Shown in pieces: positions 6,931 through 14,456 of a DNA stretch of 35,337 bases. Numbering within the stretch: the first letter of the stretch is position 1; every line of letters begins with the position of its first letter. This DNA is from Streptosporangiaceae bacterium (lineage in GTDB: Bacteria > Actinomycetota > Actinomycetes > Streptosporangiales > Streptosporangiaceae). The stretch covers positions 1-35,337 of the forward strand of contig JAICUO010000007.1 in NCBI GenBank assembly GCA_025935815.1. Reading direction: 5' to 3'. The position numbers and the translations under genes are program-made. Below the pieces are notes generated by a model. That model was given only the letters and a program-made list of their open reading frames with translations, was not told where the DNA came from and searched no databases.

Positions 6931-9836
6931 TGGAGCGCGACCCGCGCCTCAGACTCTGCGTTGCTTCGTCGAGCTTCCTCGGCTCGCAGGTCGGCTCCGA
7001 TCTCAGCTTTCGCGTATGCCTCCACCGCTGCCCGGTAGGCGGCCCGAAGGGATTCGAGGGATTCCTGCGGTACCGCCCTAGCCTCGCTGACCGAGCCGCC
7101 CCCTTCGACGTCGGCCATCTGGGCGTGATAGCTCTGGGCGTTCCGCCGACTGCTGTCGGCGGCCCGTAGCACCTCGGATTGCCGAGTTCTCAGATTCTCG
7201 GCTAGGTCGCCCTGGGCGGATGCTTCTTGCTCCGCGTCGTCGGCGATCACCTTGGCCTGTACGCGCTCGTCCTCCCAGCCCGCGATCTTGCCATGCTCGT
7301 CGGCCAATGCCCGCAGGCTGCTCGCCTTGCCTTTTGCCGCTGCCGCGTGCGAGCGAAGGCCAGGAATCTGACTGCGCAGGCCCGTTGCCTCGCTGTCCAG
7401 AGTGTTAAGCGTGGTGCGCAATTCCCGCTCGCGTCCAGCCGTCGTCTCTTGGTCCCTCACCGCCTGCTGGCAGTCAGCATCCAGCTGGCTGAGTGCACCC
7501 GCGGGGAAGTCCCGCTGCCAATCGGTGAGCTTCGATCGCAGCGTCCGGTCTGCCTCGATCGCAGTCTCCAGTTCCATAATGCGGCTGTGGCGATCTTCCT
7601 GGCGGGACTCGATCTCTTGCCGTTCACGCTCGGCGCTTTCTTCGTCGTACATGGCGGGATTGGGCGGGATGATGAACCCGATGCCCGCAGGCGCCTCCGT
7701 GCCGAGGTCAGCGATGGTCGCGGTCGTCCCGACGGCAATGATGGCTCGCGGGAGTAGACGGGCCTCGCTCAGGAAGGACCGCGCGCGGTCGAGGTCGTCT
7801 CCATAGTTGATCACAATGCCGTCAATTAGGTGGGGATGGCGCGCGATCGCCTGTTCACGCTCATCGGCCGGCATCTGAGACAGGTACGCCCAGCCCGACC
7901 AGCCGACGATCCGCTCGCCCTTCAGGATGTCCAAGGCACTAGATACATCTTCACCTGGTGGCAGCAGGCCTCCGCTGCCAAGTGCGTCCAGCGCGCCTTG
8001 ATCCTTGGCCGCCGCTACCCCGAGGGCATCTCGCTCTGCCGTCGTAGCGCCGATTGCCTCGGAAAGGAACGCGAGGAGAGTGCACGCATCTTGGTCGAGG
8101 ATGACCTCGTCGCTTCCGAGCAGGTCCACAAGCCGTTTTGTCCCGGTCAGGTCGGCGCTCCGGCTAAGCGCGGCCGTTAGTTGCTCGTTGAGCTTCTCTG
8201 CGGCACGCGCCCTGCTATCCAGATCGGCACGCGCTACGCCATGCTCACCCTCGACCTGCCCACGCGTCACCGCAAGCTCTGAGATCGCGTCTATCGTATT
8301 GGTAAGCTGCTGATCCGCTTCCTCTGCGGCTTCCTCGGCCATGGTGGCTGCGTCCGCAACATCCTCACCATCGGCGAGGAGCCCCATGGAAACCGCGTTG
8401 CGAATGGCGGAATCGACGGCGCTGATGTTCTTGTCCAGCTGCTCGATCGTCGTCTTCGCTCCAGCGGCCCTCCTGACCGCGGCGTCCCGCTCACTGCTGG
8501 CTATCCGAATCGGCGCGGCCAAGTCTTGTGCCTGCGCTTCATAGCTGTCCGCGTCTTGATTTGCCTTACTCGCCATTGCGAGCAGGAGTCGGGCGAATCG
8601 CTGGGCTGACTCGTCACGGGCATGAAGAAGTGGCCTGGCTTCGTCTTCCAGCTGACCTATGAACGCGCGAACCGTCTCCGCTGCCTCATGCGTGGCCTGG
8701 TATTTGACCACGATTCCGGTGGCCTGCCAGGCGGCCAGCACGCGCTTGGCTGCATCATGCTTGTCCTCGAGATCTCGCCGCTTGGCCTTCGCCTCATCCC
8801 AGCGCAGCTTGGCGACGAGGCGCTCCAGCTCCCCGATGACAGAGGTGACCCGTTTGTAGTCCCCCTCAAGCTTGCGCTCGCGGTCAGTGACGATGCCGAG
8901 CAGCTCCGCCTGGATCCGGTGCTGCTCGGTCTCCTCGTTCTCCCGGGCCGACAGCGCGACAATAAGCCGCTCGGCATCCGCCACCGCCTCGCGGTGCAAG
9001 TCATCCGCTGCAGCTTTCTCGCCGGCCGCTTCAACCAGCGGCCCGAGGCGCTCCAGCGTCCCTGCGACGAAATCCCGCTCAGTCGCGAGGTCTCCCCGTT
9101 CGGCCAGCGACTTGGCGTACGCGGTCACCGTGTCGCCAAAGTCCTGCAGGTCCTCGTCCGGGAGGATGGCGGTGAGCAGCCAGTCCACGAATGCCTCATT
9201 GGTCTTGAACCGGAAGGCGTCAGCGGCCTCGCCCTCGCCCGCGTTCATCTTGCGCTGATAGGTGAACAGCTCCGGGTCCAGGCGCAGGCTGTCGAGGTGC
9301 TCGGTCCAGTCGGCCTGGACCCTTTCGACGACGACCTGCAGCGCCGGATCGGCCTCGTGGGCCTCATACAGGCGGTCGCGGAACCCGGCCAGGCTGACGA
9401 ACCGGCCGTCCTGGGTGAACGGCAGCGTAGCCAGGTCAAGCCGAGAAGTGGGCCGGAACGTGTACCACCGCTCGGTCAGCTTGGCTGAGTCAGCGGACAC
9501 CACGTGTCCCTGCCACTCCGACACCTTGCCCGTCACCAGTAGCTGGCCGGTCTTGACGTCCCGCCACTCCAGCGCCACGTGCGCGACGTCGCCCCCGAGG
9601 ACGAACTTTTCCAGGACCTTGCTGCTCGTGGTGCCCACCACCTGCCGTTTGCCCGGCAGGATGACTGAGAAGATCAGCCGGACGAGGACCGTCTTGCCAC
9701 CGCCGTTCTCCAGGAACAAGACCGTGGCGGGAGACGTCTGGCCGTCCTCGCCGCACCGCATATCCAAGGTGACGTCCTGGTAGCGGGCGCCCTTCGGCCC
9801 GATGCCATGCAGCCGCACGCGCGACAGCTCATACAT
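6906..9836 (-). CDS. jetC: JetC, N-terminal half (SMC-type ATPase, Walker A and coiled coil)
   Basis: About 976 residues. I choose the ATG at 9836 (MYELSRVRLHG) because GGGAGGAG lies just before it; this overlaps the jetB stop by eight bases. Walker A is ENGGGKT at residues 43-49. Most of the rest is heptad-rich, alanine- and glutamate-rich coiled coil, with a less helical middle (GIVINYGDDLDRARSFLSEARLL...IIPPNPAMYDEESAE) that probably is the hinge. The frame ends at a TGA (6906) directly after ...ARVALQRIWQRGS, while the +1 frame carries on with sense coiled coil. The joined product would be about 1455 residues. JetC is the DNA-translocating motor of Wadjet; as read, the signature and Walker B are cut off, so the chain would be inactive unless the shift is bypassed. 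Confidence 0.9.
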   Translation of the reverse strand: MYELSRVRLHGIGPKGARYQDVTLDMRCGEDGQTSPATVLFLENGGGKTVLVRLIFSVILPGKRQVVGTTSSKVLEKFVLGGDVAHVALEWRDVKTGQLLVTGKVSEWQGHVVSADSAKLTERWYTFRPTSRLDLATLPFTQDGRFVSLAGFRDRLYEAHEADPALQVVVERVQADWTEHLDSLRLDPELFTYQRKMNAGEGEAADAFRFKTNEAFVDWLLTAILPDEDLQDFGDTVTAYAKSLAERGDLATERDFVAGTLERLGPLVEAAGEKAAADDLHREAVADAERLIVALSARENEETEQHRIQAELLGIVTDRERKLEGDYKRVTSVIGELERLVAKLRWDEAKAKRRDLEDKHDAAKRVLAAWQATGIVVKYQATHEAAETVRAFIGQLEDEARPLLHARDESAQRFARLLLAMASKANQDADSYEAQAQDLAAPIRIASSERDAAVRRAAGAKTTIEQLDKNISAVDSAIRNAVSMGLLADGEDVADAATMAEEAAEEADQQLTNTIDAISELAVTRGQVEGEHGVARADLDSRARAAEKLNEQLTAALSRSADLTGTKRLVDLLGSDEVILDQDACTLLAFLSEAIGATTAERDALGVAAAKDQGALDALGSGGLLPPGEDVSSALDILKGERIVGWSGWAYLSQMPADEREQAIARHPHLIDGIVINYGDDLDRARSFLSEARLLPRAIIAVGTTATIADLGTEAPAGIGFIIPPNPAMYDEESAERERQEIESRQEDRHSRIMELETAIEADRTLRSKLTDWQRDFPAGALSQLDADCQQAVRDQETTAGRERELRTTLNTLDSEATGLRSQIPGLRSHAAAAKGKASSLRALADEHGKIAGWEDERVQAKVIADDAEQEASAQGDLAENLRTRQSEVLRAADSSRRNAQSYHAQMADVEGGGSVSEARAVPQESLESLRAAYRAAVEAYAKAEIGADLRAEEARRSNAESEARVALQRIWQRGS

Positions 9837-10644
9837 CGCCGCTCCTCCCGTCGCCCGCCGGGACAATATGCAAGCTGCCGGACGGGTCGGTCACCGTAAC
9901 CACCTGGAGCGCGAGCAACTCGGCGAAGGCCCGGCCGGCGGCCAGCTCGCGCACCTGCACCTGGTAGCGCGGCGTGGTCCGGTAAGTGCCGCCGTCCGCG
10001 TCGCTCATCCTGGCCAGGAACCCCTGCTCGGCCAGGAACTTCAAGGCCTTGCTGATGATGCCACGAGTCGTGGACGGGGAGAGCCGACCGTCCTTGGTGC
10101 GCATGGCCTCGGGTCGCCGCGAGTACACCCGCCACACCCGCTCCAGCTCAGGGGCGTCGTCCAGCGGGTCGCCCGCCTCCTCAGCCTCCGCCGCCCGCGT
10201 GGCCAGCATCAGGCATGCCTCGCGGACCACGGTGTCGACCTGCTCAACTGACACCCGGCCAACGTAAGTCTCGCTGGCCAGGTCATCAGGACGCGGGAAG
10301 GCGAGCGCCGCGACGGCGATATGCGCGACGCCGTGCAGCACCCGCTCCAGGTCCCGGCGTTCACCCGTCATCGCCCGCCGCGCGTAGTCGTCAAACCTTT
10401 GCTCGAAGACCGACTCCTCGGCAGGACCGAGGACCATGCCCGTGCGGGCTGAGACGGCCAGCACCGTCAGTCCAAGTCCCTCCGCGATCGCGTCCGTCAG
10501 CTCCCGGAAGGCGTCGTCCTCGACGGCCCGCTTCACCAGGCCTGCATAGTCCAGGTCCCGTGACGGGACCTGCTTCGGACGCAGCCCGAAGGCCAGCAAC
10601 CGGGCGCCCGCGACAATGTCCTCGATTGAGATCGACTCGCTCAT
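9829..10644 (-). CDS. jetB: JetB, kite-type winged-helix subunit of Wadjet
   Basis: A 271-residue protein between jetA and jetC. Its place, length and predicted winged-helix C-terminus (STTRGIISKALKFLAEQGFLARM...YRTTPRYQVQVREL) fit JetB, the kite subunit that in SMC complexes of the MukBEF/MksBEF kind bridges kleisin and the SMC neck. The ATG overlaps the jetA stop (ATGA), with GGGGAGAAG upstream as ribosome site. I see no broken motif. Identification rests mainly on gene order and fold pattern, since JetB sequences are poorly conserved. Confidence 0.8.
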   Translation of the reverse strand: MSESISIEDIVAGARLLAFGLRPKQVPSRDLDYAGLVKRAVEDDAFRELTDAIAEGLGLTVLAVSARTGMVLGPAEESVFEQRFDDYARRAMTGERRDLERVLHGVAHIAVAALAFPRPDDLASETYVGRVSVEQVDTVVREACLMLATRAAEAEEAGDPLDDAPELERVWRVYSRRPEAMRTKDGRLSPSTTRGIISKALKFLAEQGFLARMSDADGGTYRTTPRYQVQVRELAAGRAFAELLALQVVTVTDPSGSLHIVPAGDGRSGDV

Positions 10645-12149
10645 GCCACCGCTTCTCCCCTCAGTGCGTCATCAGCGGCAAGACCGCCAGGCTCGGCCGC
10701 ACCGAGTCGCGCCACCCCCACCAGCAGGTCGGAACCGCCGAACTCCGGATCGTGCAGCGGCGTCCCGTCATCGACCGCCAGCAGTACCTGGTCGTTGCCG
10801 TGGCGCAGGGTGACGCCGATCTCCGGAGAGACCGCGTGCAGGGCCAGCAGCGCGACCAGCCAGGGCAGGTCCGGGTCAAGCAGGCGGGCGTCGGCTAGAA
10901 GCCCGGAGAGCCGCCGCGGCACCTCGTGCAGCTCAAGAAGCTCTGTCGCCCGATGCCATTGCTCGTCGGTGAAGACCTCGGGATCCGGCAGCGGCGCCAG
11001 CTCTGGCTCCGGGACTTCGCCCAGCAAGTGGTTCTTGTCCTGGGGCGACTTGAGGAGCTGCTCGATCAAGTGCGTAAGACGGGGCAGCCGCGGCGGCGTC
11101 AGCCCGGCCGCGCCGCCGAAGAAGGCCGCAACCGGCCTAGCCGCCTGAGCCACCGTTAGGTCAAGAGTGGGGGCGAGCAGGTGCCCGAACAGGTCCACGA
11201 CCGCGCGCCGCGCGTGACCTGAGAACTGCTGCCGGTCCTGCTCGAACCGGAAGGTACTGCCCGCTTGCTGCAGGCGTGCTTGCAGCTGGGTGTGCCGCCG
11301 GATGCAGTCCGCCACAATCTCGACCAGCTCAGCTGCCTTGAGCTTGCGGGCTGGATCTTCAGCCTCGTCCCTCGTCTGGGTGATGTTGGTCAAGATGGCG
11401 TTCTCGTACCGGTACCGGTCCTCGATATGCACCAGCGCGTCGTTGATCAGGTCCGGAACCTCTTCCTCCCAGTCCACAGAGCGGACATCTCGCCTGGTCG
11501 CCTCCAGCTTGCGGCGCAAGGTTTCGGCGTACTGCACGGTGCGGTAGCGAGCCTGCTGGGCGGCGACCTGCGCATCGGAAAGCCGCCCGCGCTTGATTAG
11601 GTTCTCAAGCTTCACCTCGGCGGCGATCTGCGCCGATTCCACGTCCGTGTCGAGCGCTCCCACTAGGACGTTGATCGCCTCGTCAGAAGCACGCAGGTAG
11701 ATTTCGCCGTCGGCCGAGACCAGTTCCACCAGCAGCCGGAAGTCCCAGACCCTGCGCTCGTACTCGCCTGTCCTCCCGAACGTGCCGTACAGCACGCGGA
11801 ACCCCCGGTCGGTGCTGCCCACGTTGATGAGGTTGTCGAGCACCCACTGCGCGACCTGCGCGTGCTCTCCACCCTCGCGGTCAGGCGCCTGGGCCGCGAC
11901 GAATGGCAGAAGGCGTTTTACGACATCATCGTGACCAGCCCCGCGATCGAAGTCCATGGCAATCGTCACCTGGTCGATAGCCTGAAGGGCGATCTCGGCC
12001 ATCTGGTAGGCGCCTCCGTTGCACCATTCAAGGCGAACTTTGCGGGCGTCAAGATCATGAAGAGGCGCGGTACAAGCGAGGGCCTTGAGCCGCCGGGCCA
12101 GCCCCTCGTCATGGAGTGTGATCACTCCACTGCCATCCGCAGATGTCAT
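10641..12149 (-). CDS. jetA: JetA, kleisin subunit of Wadjet
   Basis: First gene of the operon, 502 residues from the ATG at 12149. The N-terminal half (to ~170) reads as a helical/winged-helix region (YQMAEIALQAIDQVTIAMDF); the middle is helical (SAQIAAEVKLENLIKRGRLSDAQVAAQQARYRTVQYAETLRRKLEATRRDV) and the C-terminus is a small domain. This agrees with JetA, the kleisin that closes the SMC ring. An alternative ATG at 12215 lacks a ribosome site; the 12149 start has a -10-like TACCTT six bases upstream, which points to a leaderless transcript. It overlaps jetB by four bases. The Wadjet subtype cannot be settled by eye. Confidence 0.82.
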   Translation of the reverse strand: MTSADGSGVITLHDEGLARRLKALACTAPLHDLDARKVRLEWCNGGAYQMAEIALQAIDQVTIAMDFDRGAGHDDVVKRLLPFVAAQAPDREGGEHAQVAQWVLDNLINVGSTDRGFRVLYGTFGRTGEYERRVWDFRLLVELVSADGEIYLRASDEAINVLVGALDTDVESAQIAAEVKLENLIKRGRLSDAQVAAQQARYRTVQYAETLRRKLEATRRDVRSVDWEEEVPDLINDALVHIEDRYRYENAILTNITQTRDEAEDPARKLKAAELVEIVADCIRRHTQLQARLQQAGSTFRFEQDRQQFSGHARRAVVDLFGHLLAPTLDLTVAQAARPVAAFFGGAAGLTPPRLPRLTHLIEQLLKSPQDKNHLLGEVPEPELAPLPDPEVFTDEQWHRATELLELHEVPRRLSGLLADARLLDPDLPWLVALLALHAVSPEIGVTLRHGNDQVLLAVDDGTPLHDPEFGGSDLLVGVARLGAAEPGGLAADDALRGEAVA

Positions 12150-12161
12150 GTCTCGAAGGTA
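12150..12161 (-). promoter_or_regulatory. Likely leaderless promoter of the jet operon (-10 TACCTT)
   Basis: On the minus strand TACCTT is followed by CGAGAC and then the jetA ATG, so transcription would begin at or next to the start codon. No Shine-Dalgarno sequence is present, in line with a leaderless mRNA, which is common in actinomycetes. No convincing -35 box is visible 17-18 bases upstream. Confidence 0.4.
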
Positions 12162-12215
12162 ACCGGCACCACCGACATTCGAGCTAAAAATCGCGCCTAT
12201 CACGATGTGCAACAT

Positions 12216-12654
12216 TTCGCAACCTCAGGCGTCGAAGGCCCGGGGCCTCCGGCGGCTACGGCGGCTGAAATTCGAGAACGAGTCAGGTCTGGCCGGGAAT
12301 CCGGCGGGGGTCCGGATCGCTGGATGCCGCTGGAACGCCCTGACGGTCGTCGCCGAAGACGGCCTCGGAGGCTTGTACCTGGGCAATTTCGGCGGCAGCC
12401 ACAGCCGCCCAGGACACCAAGAGGTCAAACTCCCGATGCGACCTCCCCCGGCCCCAGGGCCAGGCTCCTGACGCTCACCGGCGCAGGACAGACCAGCAAG
12501 TTACCCGCCGAGATGCCCCGCGGCTTGAGTTACGCCTGCAGGCTCGGCTAGCTTCAGCTTTCCGACGACATGTCGCGACGATCGCCGCCAGGCCGGGGGA
12601 CGCGTAATGAGTAGACTTGGCGATGAACAGCCATCATGGCGGTAAGGAGTTCCC
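12216..12654. promoter_or_regulatory. Divergent region between the jet operon and the toxin-antitoxin pair
   Basis: About 440 bases between divergent units. On the plus side, TAGACT (12612-12617) may be the -10 box of the antitoxin gene, and the perfect palindrome CGACATGTCG (12566-12575) lies upstream of it as a candidate antitoxin operator. A minus-strand open stretch near 12280-12440 (FDLLVSWAAVAAAEIAQVQA) looks faintly coding but has no start codon or recognisable family. I see nothing else. Confidence 0.3.
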
Positions 12655-12843
12655 ATGACCGCGCATGCCGAAGACATGGTCCTGGTCCCGCGAGCAGAGC
12701 TGGACGCGCTGCGGGCTGAGAACCGGCGCCTGAGGCGTGAGGCCGGGGATCGTGAAGCCCTCAGGCGCATCCGGTCCGACTCTGGGGAAGGCCGCACCTT
12801 CACCCGCGAGGAACTGGCCGAAGCGTGGGGAATCAGTGAGTGA
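12655..12843 (+). CDS. Antitoxin of a RelE/ParE-like toxin-antitoxin pair
   Basis: A 62-residue protein starting at an ATG preceded by AAGGAG at a six-base spacing. The sequence VLVPRAELDALRAENRRLRREAGD is a charged helix of the kind that opens RelB/Phd-like antitoxins, and GRTFTREELAEAWGISE is a C-terminal toxin-binding tail of the common type. Such antitoxins bind and neutralise the toxin and repress their own promoter. The next gene starts eight bases before this one's stop, so the two are made in coupled fashion. The family name is inferred from pattern and gene order. Confidence 0.7.
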   Translation: MTAHAEDMVLVPRAELDALRAENRRLRREAGDREALRRIRSDSGEGRTFTREELAEAWGISE

Positions 12844-13108
12844 CCGGGTCCTCCGCTTCCCCGACAAGACCTGGGACGAGCTCGAGGGATTGCCGCAACC
12901 GCTCCGGAACGCCGCCCACAAGGCCATCTTCCACCTGTTCGAAGAACCAGTCCCGGCACTTGCCGACCCATTTCCCGAAGCAGACCCGCTACCAGGCGCT
13001 TACCGCCTCTACCTTCCCTCGGACGGCCTGACCATCTGGTACACCGTCACGGAGACCCCTGACGGCCAGGTCGTCATCGTCGTGCAGTTCGTCAAGGCCG
13101 ACACCTAG
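12836..13108 (+). CDS. RelE/ParE-superfamily toxin
   Basis: A 90-residue protein starting at a GTG (12836) that overlaps the antitoxin gene; the frame is open further upstream, but earlier starts lie within the antitoxin and lack ribosome sites. The layout is that of a RelE/ParE fold: helix WDELEGLPQPLRNAAHKAIFHL, then strands with YRLYLPSDGLTIWYTV and a final VVIVVQFVKAD. The YRLY...WYTV segment corresponds to the Y.R..g.yRi.y.v core of RelE toxins. Members cleave ribosome-bound mRNA or poison gyrase; which one applies here cannot be told. The pair lies next to the Wadjet operon, as often seen in defence regions. Confidence 0.7.
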   Translation: MSDRVLRFPDKTWDELEGLPQPLRNAAHKAIFHLFEEPVPALADPFPEADPLPGAYRLYLPSDGLTIWYTVTETPDGQVVIVVQFVKADT

Positions 13109-13147
13109 TCACCGCCGCGGGGACCTTACAGGATCTGCCCGGTCGCC

Positions 13148-13165
13148 TGCCGGCATCGGCCGGCA
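13148..13165 (+). terminator. Hairpin downstream of the toxin gene
   Basis: TGCCGGC and GCCGGCA are perfect 7-base arms around the loop ATCG, 40 bases after the toxin stop. The stem may be continued by CGCC/GGCG with small bulges. There is no T-run, which is common for actinomycete terminators. Confidence 0.5.
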
Positions 13166-13220
13166 CGGCGCGGTCGCCCGGGCGGCCTGAGCCGAACCAC
13201 CTTGCGCTTCGTACGGACGC

Positions 13221-13660
13221 TCACTGGCCCACGACCTGAGCGGTCCCGGTGGCGAATTGCGCCGCGGCCCGCGTGGAGTCCTCCGACTCCGTGGCGAAGT
13301 CCGGTTGACCGCTGCCAAGGGGCACGGCAATCTCCAGCAGCAGGTCGCGCACTCGCATCGCCGTTATCGTCAGGTCACCACCGTCGCCGGGTGGGGCCGT
13401 GGCCAGCCCCGTGGACAGCCAGTCGAGGGCTGGAACGCGGTCCCCGCCGGTCACCCTGCGCAGGTCGAACAGGGCCTGCACGACGGAGTCGACATCTCGG
13501 GGCGCGACTCCCTCGCCTTGGCCTGCCCCGGCCCTGGGATGCTCCCGGCACCGGTCGGCAGCAACCGGAAGGCCTCGGCGACGACGTCCCGCAGCTGTAC
13601 GTCCTGGCTCGCGGCCCGCTCCTCCTCCGGGCTCAGCGGAGTTCCGCCGGACGATGTCAC
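13221..13660 (-). pseudogene. Small gene broken by a frameshift, function unknown
   Basis: Two minus-strand frames together look like one protein of about 145 residues. The first starts at a GTG (13660) and reads SGGTPLSPEEERAASQDVQLRDVVAEAFRLLPTGAG, turning low-quality near 13530. The second takes over at about that point with RDVDSVVQALFDLRRVTGGDRVPALDWLSTGL and ends VRDLLLEIAVPLGSGQPDF...GQ at 13221. Both parts are soluble, helical and typical of coding sequence, while each frame loses coding character where the other gains it. I do not recognise the family. Confidence 0.4.
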
Positions 13661-13923
13661 GCCGTGCCCGGCACGGAATCAAGGGCGGCCGGCGCCGGCG
13701 GCACCGAATCCGGCCAGGTTGTCGTAGCCCGGCATGGTCTTGTGACAGCACCTGCCAGGCACGCGAGCGCGGCCCATCCGCGAGCCGGCCGTTGCAGGGG
13801 CCGCCGGGTGTGCGGTACGGCGCGGCACCGGTTACGACCAGCCTTGTTTATGAGATTGCGGCCGACAGGCCGACGCCTCCGGTCTCAGTGTGCGCGTAAC
13901 CGGCAGGCCACTCCCGTCGGCGA

Positions 13924-14052
13924 TCAGGATCGCGCGGGCTTGACGCGGCGTCCGCTGTCGGCGATAGCCGGGCTTGCCGGTTCACCGTCCAACGCCCGTT
14001 TGAAGTGCGGGCACTCGACGAGCGGGGTATGCCGGCAGGTGGATGCGGTCAC
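13924..14052 (-). CDS. Possible small protein or gene remnant
   Basis: A 42-residue minus-strand frame from a GTG (14052) reading TASTCRHTPLVECPHFKRALDGEPASPAIADSGRRVKPARS. The C-x-H...E-C-x-H spacing is suggestive but I know no matching family. GCTAGGTG just upstream is a poor ribosome site. The surrounding region (13661-14220) shows nothing else convincing. It may equally be chance or the tail of a lost gene. Confidence 0.2.
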   Translation of the reverse strand: MTASTCRHTPLVECPHFKRALDGEPASPAIADSGRRVKPARS

Positions 14053-14220
14053 CACCTAGCGAGGGCTTGGCCGCGGTCGCTATTCATGCCGTCATTTCTC
14101 CTCCGTGGATGGCGGGTCCCCAGCGGCGACCGGGTAGGTCGGCACTACGACGGGGCAGCCAGGCGGAAGGTAACGGACCGGGCATGTTACGTCCGAGGCG
14201 GCTCGCTCGTCGTAGAGGCG

Positions 14221-14456
14221 ATGACTGTGACCACGAGCGCTGGGGAGCCCGTGAGCGACGAAGAACTGGCGTGCACCTTCGCGGAGCACCGCCCCTACCT
14301 GCACGCGATGGCCTACCGGATGCTCGGCTCGCACGCTGATGCTGACGACGTCGTCCAGGAGGCCTGGATACGGCTCGCCCGAGTCGGCGGTGACATCGCT
14401 GAGCTGCGCCGATGGTTGACTATCGTGACCTCGCGAATCTGCCTGGACCTGCTGCC
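14221..14456 (+). pseudogene. ECF sigma factor, truncated after region 2
   Basis: From the ATG at 14221, or more likely the GTG at 14251 behind GGGGAG, the frame encodes FAEHRPYLHAMAYRMLGSHADADDVVQEAWIRL and then ELRRWLTIVTSRICLDLL. This is region 2 of an ECF sigma factor of the SigJ/ECF41-like type, where the DDVVQEAW motif contacts the -10 element and core RNA polymerase. Such proteins normally continue with region 4 and a SnoaL-like domain to about 290 residues. Here sense ends at LDLL; the following bases encode, in another frame, the tail of Lsr2. It is therefore a truncated sigma gene joined to unrelated sequence. It lies antisense to the C-terminal tail of the HAD/acyltransferase gene. 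Confidence 0.7.

Noticed and set aside
6906-6940. Programmed ribosomal frameshift in jetC
   Set aside because: The bases around the shift (CTCCAGAGAATTTGGC on the minus strand) show no slippery heptamer, no rare stop-codon context and no Shine-Dalgarno stimulator, so I treat it as a mutation or sequencing error until tested.
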